Assembly (NCBI RefSeq): GCF_034043515.1
Contig: NZ_CP138214.1
Location: 5,835,501-5,899,500 of the forward strand
Reading direction: 5' to 3'
DNA: 64,000 nt
Source: Pseudomonas sp. MUP55
GTDB lineage: Bacteria > Pseudomonadota > Gammaproteobacteria > Pseudomonadales > Pseudomonadaceae
Of this stretch, positions 51,298-59,551 are shown one piece after another. A program made the position numbers and the translations under genes. Under the pieces are notes generated by a model. The model had not been told where the DNA came from. It did no database searches and saw only the letters and a list, made by a program, of their open reading frames with translations. The first letter of the stretch is position 1. Every line of letters begins with the position of its first letter.

Positions 51298-51783
51298 ATG
51301 GAACCCGGAAACGCCCAGCTGTCGATGACGGTATTGATGACCCCTGACATGGCCAACTTCTCAGGCAATGTCCATGGCGGCACGCTGCTCAAGTACCTCG
51401 ACGAAGTGGCGTACGCATGCGCCAGCCGTTATGCCGGCCGCTATGTGGTCACGCTGTCGGTGGACCAGGTGATTTTCCGCGAGCCGATCCATGTCGGCGA
51501 GTTGGTGACCTTTCTCGCGTCGGTCAACTACACCGGCAACACCTCGATGGAAGTAGGCATCAAGGTAGTAACCGAGAACATTCGTGAACGCTCGGTGCGT
51601 CATACCAACAGTTGCTTTTTCACCATGGTGGCGGTGGACGACCAGCGCAAACCGGCCGCCGTACCGCCCTTGCAGCCGCAGAACAGCGAAGACAAGCGCC
51701 GCTTCGTGCAGGCCCAGCAGCGTCGGCAGATTCGACAGGAGCTGGAAAAGCGCTACCAGGAAATCAAGGCCGACGCGCCCTGA
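51298..51783 (+). CDS. Acyl-CoA thioesterase (hotdog, YkhA/Acot-like)
   Basis: The 161-residue protein starts MEPGNAQLSMTVLMTPDMAN and continues into the hotdog core with GNVHGGTLLKYLDEVAYACA (about residues 25-44), the catalytic Asp segment of the acyl-CoA thioesterase II-like group. SRYAGRYVVTLSVDQVIFRE and TNSCFFTMVAVDD follow, and a charged C-terminal helix (DKRRFVQAQQRRQIRQELEKR) extends beyond the domain. It hydrolyses acyl-CoAs; chain-length preference is not visible. The ATG at 51298 matches known Pseudomonas homologues. It is a different subfamily from the YciA-like gene at 3279-3683. Confidence 0.9.
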   Translation: MEPGNAQLSMTVLMTPDMANFSGNVHGGTLLKYLDEVAYACASRYAGRYVVTLSVDQVIFREPIHVGELVTFLASVNYTGNTSMEVGIKVVTENIRERSVRHTNSCFFTMVAVDDQRKPAAVPPLQPQNSEDKRRFVQAQQRRQIRQELEKRYQEIKADAP

Positions 51784-51804
51784 TTCAAATTCTGCAAACC
51801 CAGT

Positions 51805-51900
51805 CAAATGTGGGAGGGGGCTTGCCCCCGATTGCGATTTATCAGCCGCCATTTCTTTGGCTGAAACACCGCTATCGGGGGCAAGCCCCCTCCCACATTG
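51805..51900. repeat. REPIN, GTGGGAGGGGGCTTGCCCCCGAT family
   Basis: The arms AAATGTGGGAGGGGGCTTGC and GCAAGCCCCCTCCCACATT face each other. The element sits between the convergent thioesterase and pdxY genes, starting 22 bp after the thioesterase stop. It is the counterpart of 40413-40508. Confidence 0.93.
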
Positions 51901-51912
51901 GGTTTTGTGTAG

Positions 51913-52785
51913 TTACAGGCTGATCGGCGTGGCTTCGAAACGCACGCGGGGGTGGGCGATACGATCCTGCGCCCGCACCAGCTCCAGTTCGTAACTGGCG
52001 CAGGCCTGGGTTTCCAGCAGCACTTCGTGCACCGCCGCTGCAGTGAACTCGAAAGCGGCCACCAGGCTATCGCCCAATAGCACCCGCGCCAGGAACAACC
52101 CCGACGTCAGGTCGCCCACGCCCACCGGCTGGCGCGGGAATGCCAGCAGCGGTCGACGCAAATGCCAGCTGCCATCGGCCGTCACCAGCAACATCTCGAA
52201 GCCGTCCGGCAATTTGCCCGGGTAATCCAGATGCTTGACCAGCACCGCCTTCGGCCCGCGCGTCAGCAAGGCCTTGGCCATCGCCAGGCAATCGAGCAGC
52301 GATTGCGGTTTGCGCCCGGCAAAGCTGTCCAGTTCCAGCTGGTTAGGGCACAGGAAATCGGCCACGGCCGCCGCCTCGTTGAGCAGGAAATCACTGACTT
52401 CCTGCGGCACGATGCAGCCCTTTTCCGGATGGCCCATCACCGGGTCGCACAGGTACATGACCTTGGGGTTGAGCGCCTTGATGCGCGCCACACCGCTTAG
52501 AATTGCACGCCCCTGGTCCGCACTGCCGAGGTAGCCCGACAGCACCGCATCGCAGTTACCCAGCTCGCCGATCGCCGCGATCCCTTCCACCAGTGCCGGA
52601 ATTTGCTGCGGGGCCAGCACTTCGCCCGCCCAGTGACCATACTGTGTGTGGTTGGAGAACTGCACCGTGTTGAGCGGCCATACATTCACCCCGACCCGCT
52701 GCATGGGGAACACGGCGGCGCTGTTTCCGGCGTGGCCAAAGACCACATGAGACTGGATCGCAAGCAGATGGGGTGTACGTTTCAT
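51913..52785 (-). CDS. pdxY: Pyridoxal kinase PdxY
   Basis: PdxY phosphorylates pyridoxal in the vitamin B6 salvage pathway. The 290-residue ribokinase-fold protein has the family N-terminus [40 protein letters not shown] (given as [18 protein letters not shown] and [11 protein letters not shown]), then [20 protein letters not shown] near 113, and [16 protein letters not shown] near 222 with the catalytic Asp. [19 protein letters not shown] distinguishes PdxY/PdxK. The ATG at 52785 is preferred; one five codons upstream is possible. It is divergent from the DUF3301 gene. Confidence 0.94.
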   Translation of the reverse strand: MKRTPHLLAIQSHVVFGHAGNSAAVFPMQRVGVNVWPLNTVQFSNHTQYGHWAGEVLAPQQIPALVEGIAAIGELGNCDAVLSGYLGSADQGRAILSGVARIKALNPKVMYLCDPVMGHPEKGCIVPQEVSDFLLNEAAAVADFLCPNQLELDSFAGRKPQSLLDCLAMAKALLTRGPKAVLVKHLDYPGKLPDGFEMLLVTADGSWHLRRPLLAFPRQPVGVGDLTSGLFLARVLLGDSLVAAFEFTAAAVHEVLLETQACASYELELVRAQDRIAHPRVRFEATPISL

Positions 52786-52902
52786 GCAGGAGATTTCCAT
52801 AAAGCCGTTGAAATTCTGGCCGCGCAGTATGCGACTAAACGCAGCCTGTACGACAGACCGGCGACACAGTTAAGCTGCGCTCACTTTGTTGGAGTTCATG
52901 GA

Positions 52903-53298
52903 ATGCTGACCCTGGGAAACATCTTCGTCTTGATGCTGCTGGCGACCGGCGCGGCTTGGGTCTGGCATAACCATGGCCTGCGCGAGCGGGCGCTGGAGCG
53001 GGTCAAGCAGCACTGCGCCAAGCTCGACATCGAACTGCTCGACGGCGCGGTGGCCTTGAAACGCATCGGTTTCGTGAAAGATGCCAAGGGTCGGCGACGG
53101 TTGGCCCGCGTCTACAATTTCGAGTTCACCGTGACGGGCGAGGCTCGCCACAGCGGGACCATCACCCAGTTTGGCGCCCACAGCGCGCAGATTGAACTGG
53201 CGCCCTACCCGTTCGAAGCCAAGGAGCCGCTGCCCAGCGCCGAGGTCATCGAACTGAGCCAGTGGCGCCAGGACCACGCTACCAAGAACCGTCAGTAA
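52903..53298 (+). CDS. DUF3301 domain-containing protein
   Basis: The 131-residue product begins with a single membrane helix (LTLGNIFVLMLLATGAAWVWH). HGLRERALERVKQHCAKLDIELLDGAVALKRIGF (given as RERALERVKQHCAKLDIELL) is the DUF3301 hallmark, and a beta-rich tail YNFEFTVTGEARHSGTITQFG follows. It is an inner-membrane-anchored protein of unknown function, widespread in gammaproteobacteria. GGAG precedes the ATG at 52903. Its stop overlaps the convergent COG0523 gene by seven bases. Confidence 0.85.
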   Translation: MLTLGNIFVLMLLATGAAWVWHNHGLRERALERVKQHCAKLDIELLDGAVALKRIGFVKDAKGRRRLARVYNFEFTVTGEARHSGTITQFGAHSAQIELAPYPFEAKEPLPSAEVIELSQWRQDHATKNRQ

Positions 53299-54266
53299 CG
53301 GCAGGCCGCCAGTGCGGTCTGCAATGCCGCCACGTCCTGAGGCACGCTGAAGATCAGCTCGATACGAGAATCACGTCGCCATTCGCTGGGCTGCCAGACC
53401 GGCAGGCTGTTATCCACAGCGTTGGCGGACACCCAGGCATCGCGGCTGTGGATAACCAGTTTGGCGCGACGCCAGTGCAGACTTTTCAGCCACTGGTTCA
53501 AGCGCTGCTGGTCAAATTGCTGGCTCGGATGCCAGCGCCAACCGATGCTCCAGCCGCCCTCCTGAGCCTGGCTCAGGCAGATGGGCAGTGTGGGGTCGTT
53601 CCACACCGTCGGCATTGGCGCCGAACCATTGGGCACCGCAAAGTTATCCACAACCCCGCCCGCCTGAGCTTTCAAGCCAGGTAGCTGTTCAATGGGCAAC
53701 TGCGCCTGGCGCGTCCAATACAGTGCGTAACCCGATAGCTGCTGCTCGATGGCCTGGCGTTGCAGCGCATCCAGCGCCTCATCCTTGTTCAATACCAGCA
53801 GGCCGGCACTGGCCAGCGCCTCCTGCTGTGCTTGCGGCAAGGGTTTGCCCGCTGCCAGACCCTGGGCGTCCAGCACCAGCACGCACGGCTGAACCGCCAG
53901 CACGCCTTGCCATGGCGCTTGACCCAATTGTTTAAGTAACTGCGCCGGATGGCCCAAGCCCGACGGCTCGATAAACAGCCGATCCGGCCTGGCCTTGCGC
54001 AATAACCGGCCCAGGCCCACCTGAAACGGCGCGCCGTTCACACAACACAGGCAGCCACCCGCCACTTCGCCCAGGGCAATGCCATCGTCATCTTGAGTGA
54101 GCAAGGCAGCGTCCAGGCCGATCTGGCCGAACTCGTTGATCAGCACCGCCCAGCGCTCGTTGGCCGGGCGTTGGGAAAGCAAGTGTTTGATCAGGCTGGT
54201 CTTGCCGGCGCCCAGGGGCCCGGCAATCACGTGAGTGGGAATGTTCTGCAGCATGGGTGGCATCAT
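53292..54266 (-). CDS. COG0523 GTPase (CobW/YjiA-like), second metallochaperone
   Basis: This 324-residue G3E GTPase has Walker A GPLGAGKTS (about residues 16-24), INEFGQIGLDAALL near 43, the metal-binding CxCC motif GGCLCCVNGAPF near 71, and the base-recognition LVLNKDEALD near 156. The C-terminal CobW domain is present but short. It is the last gene of the zigA-DUF1826-COG0523 unit behind the Zur box at 56198, so a role in zinc handling under starvation is likely. Three perfect DnaA-box 9-mers lie in its coding sequence. Confidence 0.9.
   Translation of the reverse strand: MMPPMLQNIPTHVIAGPLGAGKTSLIKHLLSQRPANERWAVLINEFGQIGLDAALLTQDDDGIALGEVAGGCLCCVNGAPFQVGLGRLLRKARPDRLFIEPSGLGHPAQLLKQLGQAPWQGVLAVQPCVLVLDAQGLAAGKPLPQAQQEALASAGLLVLNKDEALDALQRQAIEQQLSGYALYWTRQAQLPIEQLPGLKAQAGGVVDNFAVPNGSAPMPTVWNDPTLPICLSQAQEGGWSIGWRWHPSQQFDQQRLNQWLKSLHWRRAKLVIHSRDAWVSANAVDNSLPVWQPSEWRRDSRIELIFSVPQDVAALQTALAACRY
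53410..53652. repeat. Three perfect DnaA-box 9-mers in the COG0523 gene
   Basis: TTATCCACA occurs at 53410-53418 and 53644-53652, and its reverse complement TGTGGATAA at 53447-53455. All three are inside coding sequence. The 9-mer is expected about once per 131 kb counting both strands, so three in 243 bp is not a chance density in random sequence, although codon preference for VDN/VIHS-type peptides may contribute. Confidence 0.8.
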
Positions 54267-54298
54267 TCAGACCGTCTGGAATGCTTGATCCTACGCGT

Positions 54299-54943
54299 TT
54301 ATGCCAGCCAATCCAGCGTGAGGATCAAGCGACGTTCATTCGCTTTCAGTGCCGGCGAGCGATGAATGAGGCCATGGTTTTCATTTCCGTGCCATTTTGT
54401 ACCCTTGAGCAGCGCCACTTCACCACACAGGATCTGCTCGATGCGCTCGTTGGGTTCTGCGTCAGGCTGGCTCAACCGGCAGCGGTCCATGACGCCTTCG
54501 CGCAGCCACTGGCTGCCGACGCCGGCATAGGTGGTGATCAGCCGCACAGGTACATGGTCGACATGAAAGCGCGGGCACATGGCCTTGTCCAGCAGGCGCA
54601 AACGCAAGCCGATGCGCTTGGCGCCAAGCAGGCAGGCAAACGCGCTGACCAGCCAGGACACGTCGGCGATAAAGCCATCATAGCCTTCCAGATCGCGGCA
54701 ACCGGAGGCCAGACCGTGCAGGTTCGGCGCGCTGTCTTCGCTGTCCAACTCGATGACCAACGCTTCGGCCAACGGCTCGTCGAGCGCTACCATCAGGGCG
54801 CCGAACTCGGCGATGTGCACCGGCAATTGGCGCTGCCACAGCGCCAGGTTCACGCCGTCGTCGAGGATGTCAGACAACGCCAGCGGGCTTTCGCCACGGG
54901 TCTGGCGAATCACCGGGCGCAGGGGAGTAACCGGGGCCAGCAT
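54299..54943 (-). CDS. DUF1826 domain-containing protein
   Basis: The 214-residue protein is of the DUF1826 family, whose genes are usually linked to COG0523 metallochaperones. No function is established to my knowledge. The C-terminal half shows FHVDH (H127, D129), then GLIHRSP with H194 and an Arg pair near 204, followed by a final beta strand LILTLDW. This order and spacing resemble the HxD...H...R arrangement of Fe(II)/2-oxoglutarate oxygenases and related cupins, which is my inference. Its ATG overlaps the zigA stop (TGATG), so it is translationally coupled and Zur-controlled. Confidence 0.85.
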   Translation of the reverse strand: MLAPVTPLRPVIRQTRGESPLALSDILDDGVNLALWQRQLPVHIAEFGALMVALDEPLAEALVIELDSEDSAPNLHGLASGCRDLEGYDGFIADVSWLVSAFACLLGAKRIGLRLRLLDKAMCPRFHVDHVPVRLITTYAGVGSQWLREGVMDRCRLSQPDAEPNERIEQILCGEVALLKGTKWHGNENHGLIHRSPALKANERRLILTLDWLA

Positions 54944-56151
54944 CAGGCGGCTGCCTCTTCATACCAGGGGCCAAAGGGGTCGACCCATTGGCGCCAACCG
55001 TCGACACCCAAGGCCATTTCCGCGTCAGTGAGCAGGCACTGGTCCAGTTCGGCGCGCATCTTGGCGAAGTCGATGTTCTGCCCGATAAACACCAGTTCCT
55101 GACGGCAATCACCGGTGCTCAGTTGCCAGTTCTCCATGATCGCCGCGACGCTTTCCTGGTCTTGCGGCCACTCGTCTTTGGGCACGAAGCGCCACCAGCG
55201 CCCGGCAAAACCATGACGCATCAAACCACCGGCCTGAGACCAGCTGCCGGCATCCTGATGTTTGCTGGCCAGCCAGAAGAAGCCTTTGGAACGCAACAGC
55301 TTGCCGTTCACCCAGGGGCGGTCGATGAAGTCAAAAAACCGCTGCGGGTGAAAGGGACGGCGCGCACGGTAAGCGGTAGAGGCAATGCCATATTCTTCGG
55401 ACTCCGGCACGTGTTCGCCGCGCATCTCCTGCAGCCAGCCCGGGGCCTGGGCGGCGCGGTCGAAATCAAAGCGCCCGGTATTGAGGATCTTGTCCAGCGG
55501 CACCTGGCCCATGACCATCGGGATGATCTGCGCCTGGGCGTTGAGGCGCTCAAGGATTGCCATCAGCTCTTCGCGCTCGTGGCTGCTGATCAGGTCGATC
55601 TTGCTGATCAGGATCACGTCGGCAAATTCGATCTGTTCGATCAACAGGTCGGTGATCGAGCGTTCATCCTCTTCGCCCAGGGTCTGCCCACGTGAGGCCA
55701 GGCTTTCTGCGGCCTGGTAGTCGAGCAGGAAATTCACGCCGTCGACCACCGTAACCATGGTGTCCAGGCGCGCAATGTCCGCCAGGCTCTGCTCGTTTTC
55801 ATCGCGAAAGGTGAAGGTTTCGGCCACCGGCAGCGGTTCGGAGATGCCGGTGGATTCGATCAGCAGGTAATCGAACCGACCTTCCCTGGCGAGCTTGCCG
55901 ACCTCTTCGAGCAAATCCTCGCGCAAGGTGCAGCAGATGCAGCCGTTGCTCATCTCCACCAGTTTTTCTTCGGCGCGATTGAGCGTGACGTCGCGCTGGA
56001 CCTCACTGCCGTCGATGTTGATTTCGCTCATATCGTTGACGATCACCGCGACCCGCAGGTTTTCGCGGTTGCGCAGCACATAGTTGAGCAGCGTGCTTTT
56101 ACCGGCGCCGAGAAAGCCGGACAACACGGTAACGGGTAGACGATTGGGCAT
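54943..56151 (-). CDS. zigA: Zinc metallochaperone GTPase ZigA (COG0523)
   Basis: ZigA is a G3E-family GTPase thought to deliver zinc to client enzymes during starvation. The 402-residue protein has Walker [13 protein letters not shown] (residues 12-23), [11 protein letters not shown] near 38, the CxCC metal site [17 protein letters not shown] near 69-85, an IESTGISEP switch, and SKIDLI as guanine-recognition motif. A CobW C-terminal domain follows (residues 270-395), including [11 protein letters not shown] and GFFWLAS. A perfect Zur-type palindrome is 47 bp upstream. It is co-transcribed with the DUF1826 and second COG0523 genes. Confidence 0.94.
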   Translation of the reverse strand: MPNRLPVTVLSGFLGAGKSTLLNYVLRNRENLRVAVIVNDMSEINIDGSEVQRDVTLNRAEEKLVEMSNGCICCTLREDLLEEVGKLAREGRFDYLLIESTGISEPLPVAETFTFRDENEQSLADIARLDTMVTVVDGVNFLLDYQAAESLASRGQTLGEEDERSITDLLIEQIEFADVILISKIDLISSHEREELMAILERLNAQAQIIPMVMGQVPLDKILNTGRFDFDRAAQAPGWLQEMRGEHVPESEEYGIASTAYRARRPFHPQRFFDFIDRPWVNGKLLRSKGFFWLASKHQDAGSWSQAGGLMRHGFAGRWWRFVPKDEWPQDQESVAAIMENWQLSTGDCRQELVFIGQNIDFAKMRAELDQCLLTDAEMALGVDGWRQWVDPFGPWYEEAAA

Positions 56152-56197
56152 CAGGTCGATCTCATCTGGCTGCCCGGTCGAGCCAGGCTTTGTTTTA

Positions 56198-56212
56198 TGT
56201 TATAGTATAACA
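56198..56212. promoter_or_regulatory. Zur box between zigA and the small secreted protein
   Basis: TGTTATA-G-TATAACA is a perfect 15-bp palindrome matching the Zur operator form TGTTATAnTATAACA of Pseudomonas. It lies 47 bp upstream of zigA and 79 bp upstream of the divergent secreted-protein gene. In the zigA direction the 18 bases ATTGTTATACTATAACAT are identical to the site before folE2. Confidence 0.93.
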
Positions 56213-56290
56213 ATACAAACAAGCCAACCCCTCTTGTTCCTGGCGACGAAGGGCGCAATGCTTGATCACCTTCCTGCCCTGAGAAACCCG

Positions 56291-56659
56291 ATGAAACGCC
56301 TTTGCTACGTCCTGTTATTGGCAGCGGCAGGACCTGCCTGTGCGCAAACCCCAAGCCTGTTGGCCCACTGCACGCGCAGCGCCAACCTGCTGGCCTGCGT
56401 GGACCCGCTGGGCAATGCCTATAGCGTGGCGACCGTGGGCAGCACCACGTATCTGCGTGGGTTCGAGGTGGTCGGCAAACGCTACTGGGCACAGACCAAC
56501 AGCCGTTATGGGCAACTGACGTTCTTTACCGGGTTGGCGTCGGATGGTGAGGCGTGGGTCGGCTACACCCGGCGCGTAGGCTGGACCACCCTCAACCGGT
56601 TCTCCAGTTCAGGCGGAGCCAGCGCCACGTTCACCTGCAGCCGAATCACCGGCTGTTAG
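56291..56659 (+). CDS. Small secreted Cys-containing protein, putative Zur target
   Basis: I do not recognise this 122-residue protein. It starts with a Sec signal (MKRLCYVLLLAAAGPACAQT, cleavage likely after ACA at residue 18). The ~104-residue mature part is rich in Gly, Ser, Thr and aromatic residues, predicted beta. Four mature cysteines, C27, C36, C116 and C122, form an N- and a C-terminal pair that could make disulfides. It has no His-rich stretch and no evident zinc motif. It is divergent from zigA and shares its Zur box, so it may be induced by zinc starvation. The last four bases overlap the convergent amidase gene. The start at 56291 is set by the signal peptide. Confidence 0.75.
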   Translation: MKRLCYVLLLAAAGPACAQTPSLLAHCTRSANLLACVDPLGNAYSVATVGSTTYLRGFEVVGKRYWAQTNSRYGQLTFFTGLASDGEAWVGYTRRVGWTTLNRFSSSGGASATFTCSRITGC

Positions 56660-57867
56660 ACCTGGCCGTTCTTCTGCTCCTGCACCCAGGCCATGTAGCT
56701 GTTCATCGGCGGGTTCTTCTCGAAGTATTTTTTCAGCCCGTCGAACAAGCCATCCGCCACCGCCTGTTGATGACGCGCCGTCACCAACCGCTGGGCGTCC
56801 TGGCTGTTGGAGATAAACCCGGTCTCGACCAGGATCGACGGCACGTCCGGCGATTTGAGCACTGCGAAGCCGGCCTGTTCCACGCGTTTCTGATGCAGGC
56901 TGGTGATGTTTTGCAGGCTGCCCAATACCGAGCTGCCCAGTTGCAGGCTCGAGGCGATGGTGGCGTTCATCGACATGTCGAGAATCACCCCCGCGAGCAT
57001 TGGGTCCTTGTCCTTCAGGTTGAGCAACGTCGTGGCGCCCAGCAGATCCGCGCCGTTTTCACGCTGCGCCATGAAACGTGCGGTCGCGGAAGTAGCGCCG
57101 CCCTCGGACAACGCATACACCGAGGCACCCGACGCGGTGAGCCTGGGGGCGGCGTCGGCATGTACCGAGATGAACATGTCGGCTTTGTGCTGGCGGGCGA
57201 TGTCCACGCGCTTGCGTAACGGCACGAAGAAGTCATCGTTGCGCACCAGTTTTACGTCGAAGCCTTTTTCGCGCTTCAACCGCTTGGCCAGCAATTGAGC
57301 AATCGACAGCACCACGTCTTTTTCTCGCTGGCCCTTGGAGCCGATGGCGCCGGGGTCTTTGCCGCCGTGGCCTGGGTCGACCACTACAATGATGTCGCGC
57401 TTGGGGTGGGCCTTGTCCACCGGCGCGATCAATGGCGCAGGCTCGGCGGCGATCTGACGAGGCGCGCGCGTGGCGCTGCTCAGGTCAAGCACCAGGCGAT
57501 GGCCCTGACCGTCCTGGGGCGGCAACAGGAAGCTGTTGAGCTGCATCGGCGCAGCCAGGTCCAGCACGATGCGGGTGTCGTTCTTGCCGAAATGACCGGA
57601 ACGAATCGAGGTAATCCCGCTGTTCTTCAGCACCAACTGGGAGAAGTCGCCACTGAGCCCCGCGCCGCTCAGGTCGATGATCACGCGTTCCGGGGCGGCC
57701 AGTGAAAAGGTCTTGTATTGCACCGGGCCGCTGAGATCGAACACCAGCCGCAGCTTATCGTCCGAACGCCACAGCCGCGCATTGCGAATCTGCGTGGCGT
57801 ACGCCCCCAGCGGCAAGGCGAACAAGGGGCTGACCAGCAGCAGGTTGAGGAGTTGACGTCTGTGCAT
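56656..57867 (-). CDS. N-acetylmuramoyl-L-alanine amidase (AmiA/AmiC type)
   Basis: The 403-residue enzyme cleaves the amide bond between N-acetylmuramic acid and the stem peptide. It has a signal peptide with an RR pair (MHRRQLLNLLLVSPLFALPLG), possibly a Tat signal, then an AMIN domain (about 25-125) and an Amidase_3 catalytic domain (about 160-385). Zinc-site motifs are VVVDPGHGGKDPGAIG near 160, FISVHADAAP near 230, and LVETGFISN near 355. In P. aeruginosa the equivalent gene (PA5538) also lies in the zinc-starvation cluster. The Zur box at 57950 is 83 bp upstream, so this zinc enzyme may be a starvation-induced replacement. Confidence 0.9.
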   Translation of the reverse strand: MHRRQLLNLLLVSPLFALPLGAYATQIRNARLWRSDDKLRLVFDLSGPVQYKTFSLAAPERVIIDLSGAGLSGDFSQLVLKNSGITSIRSGHFGKNDTRIVLDLAAPMQLNSFLLPPQDGQGHRLVLDLSSATRAPRQIAAEPAPLIAPVDKAHPKRDIIVVVDPGHGGKDPGAIGSKGQREKDVVLSIAQLLAKRLKREKGFDVKLVRNDDFFVPLRKRVDIARQHKADMFISVHADAAPRLTASGASVYALSEGGATSATARFMAQRENGADLLGATTLLNLKDKDPMLAGVILDMSMNATIASSLQLGSSVLGSLQNITSLHQKRVEQAGFAVLKSPDVPSILVETGFISNSQDAQRLVTARHQQAVADGLFDGLKKYFEKNPPMNSYMAWVQEQKNGQV

Positions 57868-57947
57868 GACCTATACCGCAAATAAGGGAGCGTCCCTGCT
57901 CGACGTGACTGAAGAAAGGCTGGAGCAGAAATTTCATCGTGAAAGAG

Positions 57948-57965
57948 ATTGTTATACTATAACAT
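57948..57965. promoter_or_regulatory. Zur box between the amidase gene and folE2
   Basis: ATTGTTATACTATAACAT contains the perfect palindrome TGTTATACTATAACA (57950-57964). It is the reverse complement of the site at 56198, so read toward its main operon each box has the same 18 bases. It lies 31 bp before the folE2 ATG and 83 bp before the divergent amidase. Confidence 0.93.
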
Positions 57966-57995
57966 GTCGAATTATTTCCAACGATGGACCTGCTT

Positions 57996-58886
57996 ATGAA
58001 TGCGCTGACTCTGCCGGATATCGCCGCGCAGGCTTCACGCCAGGCCTTGCCACTGGATTGGGTAGGCATGTGCGGCATTGCCCTGCCTGTCTTGCTCGAT
58101 GGCCAACGTCTGCCCGCCACCGCCGATGCCGGCGTAAGCCTGGACGATGGCGCGGCCCGTGGCATTCATATGTCACGCCTGTACCTGGCCCTGGAAATGT
58201 TCGATCAGCAACCGCTTACGCCTGCACTTCTGCGTAATGTACTGCAGCGGTTTCTCGACACACATGAAGATTTATCTAACAACGCCTATCTGCGTATTCA
58301 CACCGACCTGCTGTTGAAACGGCCTGCCCTGGTCAGCGCTTTGGACGGTTGGAAGCGTTACCCGGTGAGTATCGAGGCGCGTCTGGAAAACCAGATGTTC
58401 CACGTGGAACTAAAAATTGACGTTATTTATTCCTCAACCTGCCCTTGCTCCGCTGCCCTTGCCAGGCAGTTGATTCAGCAGCAGTTTCTCGCCGACTTCG
58501 CTAACAAACCGTTGCAGCATGCCGAGGTACTGACCTGGCTCGGCAGCGCCGACGGCATCGTTGCCACGCCCCACAGCCAGCGCAGCAGTGCGCAGTTACA
58601 CGTGCAGATTCAAGGTGACGAACTGCCAATACTTGAACTGATCAACGATGCCGAAGCCGCGCTCGGCACAGCCGTGCAAACCGCGGTGAAACGTGCGGAC
58701 GAACAAGCCTTCGCCCTGGCCAACGGGCAGAACCTGATGTTCTGCGAAGACGCCGCGCGCCGCCTGAACCTCGCCTTGAAACGCTCGGATGCGGTCAACG
58801 CCTTCCACCTCAAAGTGATCCACGCCGAAAGCCTGCACGCGCACGATGCCGTGGCTGAAAGCCGCTGGACGAGACCTGCCACATGA
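57996..58886 (+). CDS. folE2: GTP cyclohydrolase IB (FolE2)
   Basis: FolE2 makes dihydroneopterin triphosphate from GTP as the first step of folate synthesis. Unlike zinc-dependent FolE it can use other metals, so it replaces FolE when zinc is scarce. The 296-residue protein shows DWVGMCGIALPV near residue 22, the catalytic-Cys region YSSTCPCSAALARQ near 146, and SAQLHVQIQGDE near 200. The ATG at 57996 is preferred to one four codons upstream. It is the first gene of a run of overlapping genes, all probably controlled by the Zur box 31 bp upstream. Confidence 0.94.
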   Translation: MNALTLPDIAAQASRQALPLDWVGMCGIALPVLLDGQRLPATADAGVSLDDGAARGIHMSRLYLALEMFDQQPLTPALLRNVLQRFLDTHEDLSNNAYLRIHTDLLLKRPALVSALDGWKRYPVSIEARLENQMFHVELKIDVIYSSTCPCSAALARQLIQQQFLADFANKPLQHAEVLTWLGSADGIVATPHSQRSSAQLHVQIQGDELPILELINDAEAALGTAVQTAVKRADEQAFALANGQNLMFCEDAARRLNLALKRSDAVNAFHLKVIHAESLHAHDAVAESRWTRPAT

Positions 58887-59551
58887 TCACCTGCAACGCG
58901 TTGCGCTGGGGCGCTCCGGGCCAACCGCTCACTCCTGCCATGGATTTCACCCTGGAAAAAGGCAGCCTCACCGGCGTCATCGGCCCCAACGGCTGCGGCA
59001 AGAGCAGCCTGCTTAAAGTCATCGCCGGCCTGCAAAAGCCGCTGGCTGGGAAAGTCAGCGTCGATGTGCCACGCCGCGGCGGCCTGGCGTTCCTCCCCCA
59101 GCAACAACACTTGGATCGACAGTTTCCCATCAGCCTGCAAGAACTGGTCGCCGCCGGCTTCTGGGGCACCCGGCTCACACCGCAGCAACGCAGCGAACGC
59201 CTGCACGCCGTGCTGGAAGACTGGTGCCTCGGCGGCCTGGAGCAGCGCCCGCTGATGGCCCTGTCCGGCGGCCAACTGCAACGCGCCCTGCTCGCGCGTA
59301 TGAGCTTGGCCGACTCACCGATCCTGTTGCTCGACGAACCTCACGCGGCGCTCGACGAAGAAGGTCAGGCATTGTGCTGGAAACACATTCACGCCTGGCA
59401 TGACGAAGGCCGCACACTGATGGTGGTCTGCCACGACCTGGCGTCGGTGCGCCATCACGCCCCACACGTGCTGCACATCAAAAGCACGGGCTGCGCCCTG
59501 GGCCTGAGCAAAGAGCTGATCCGCCCCCAACCGCAATTGCAGGTGGCCTGA
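58883..59551 (+). CDS. Zinc/metal ABC transporter ATP-binding protein
   Basis: The 222-residue ATPase has Walker A GPNGCGKSS (residues 34-42), a Q-loop in FLPQQQH, the signature LSGGQLQRALLAR near 130, and Walker B ILLLDEPHAALDEEG near 150. It resembles ZnuC/AztA-type metal transporters. Pseudomonas normally has a separate znuA-zur-znuC-znuB locus, so this is probably a second zinc importer. Its ATG overlaps folE2 (ATGA) and its stop overlaps the permease start (TGATG). Confidence 0.9.
   Translation: MITCNALRWGAPGQPLTPAMDFTLEKGSLTGVIGPNGCGKSSLLKVIAGLQKPLAGKVSVDVPRRGGLAFLPQQQHLDRQFPISLQELVAAGFWGTRLTPQQRSERLHAVLEDWCLGGLEQRPLMALSGGQLQRALLARMSLADSPILLLDEPHAALDEEGQALCWKHIHAWHDEGRTLMVVCHDLASVRHHAPHVLHIKSTGCALGLSKELIRPQPQLQVA

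Noticed and set aside
16993..51900. CRISPR-like arrays among the repeated sequences
   Set aside because: The repeats occur as isolated inverted pairs far apart, not as direct repeats with regular spacers, and no cas gene is present.
56198..57965. Fur boxes instead of Zur boxes
   Set aside because: The sites lack the GATAATGATAATCATTATC pattern. They match TGTTATAnTATAACA and lie before zigA and folE2, known zinc-starvation genes.
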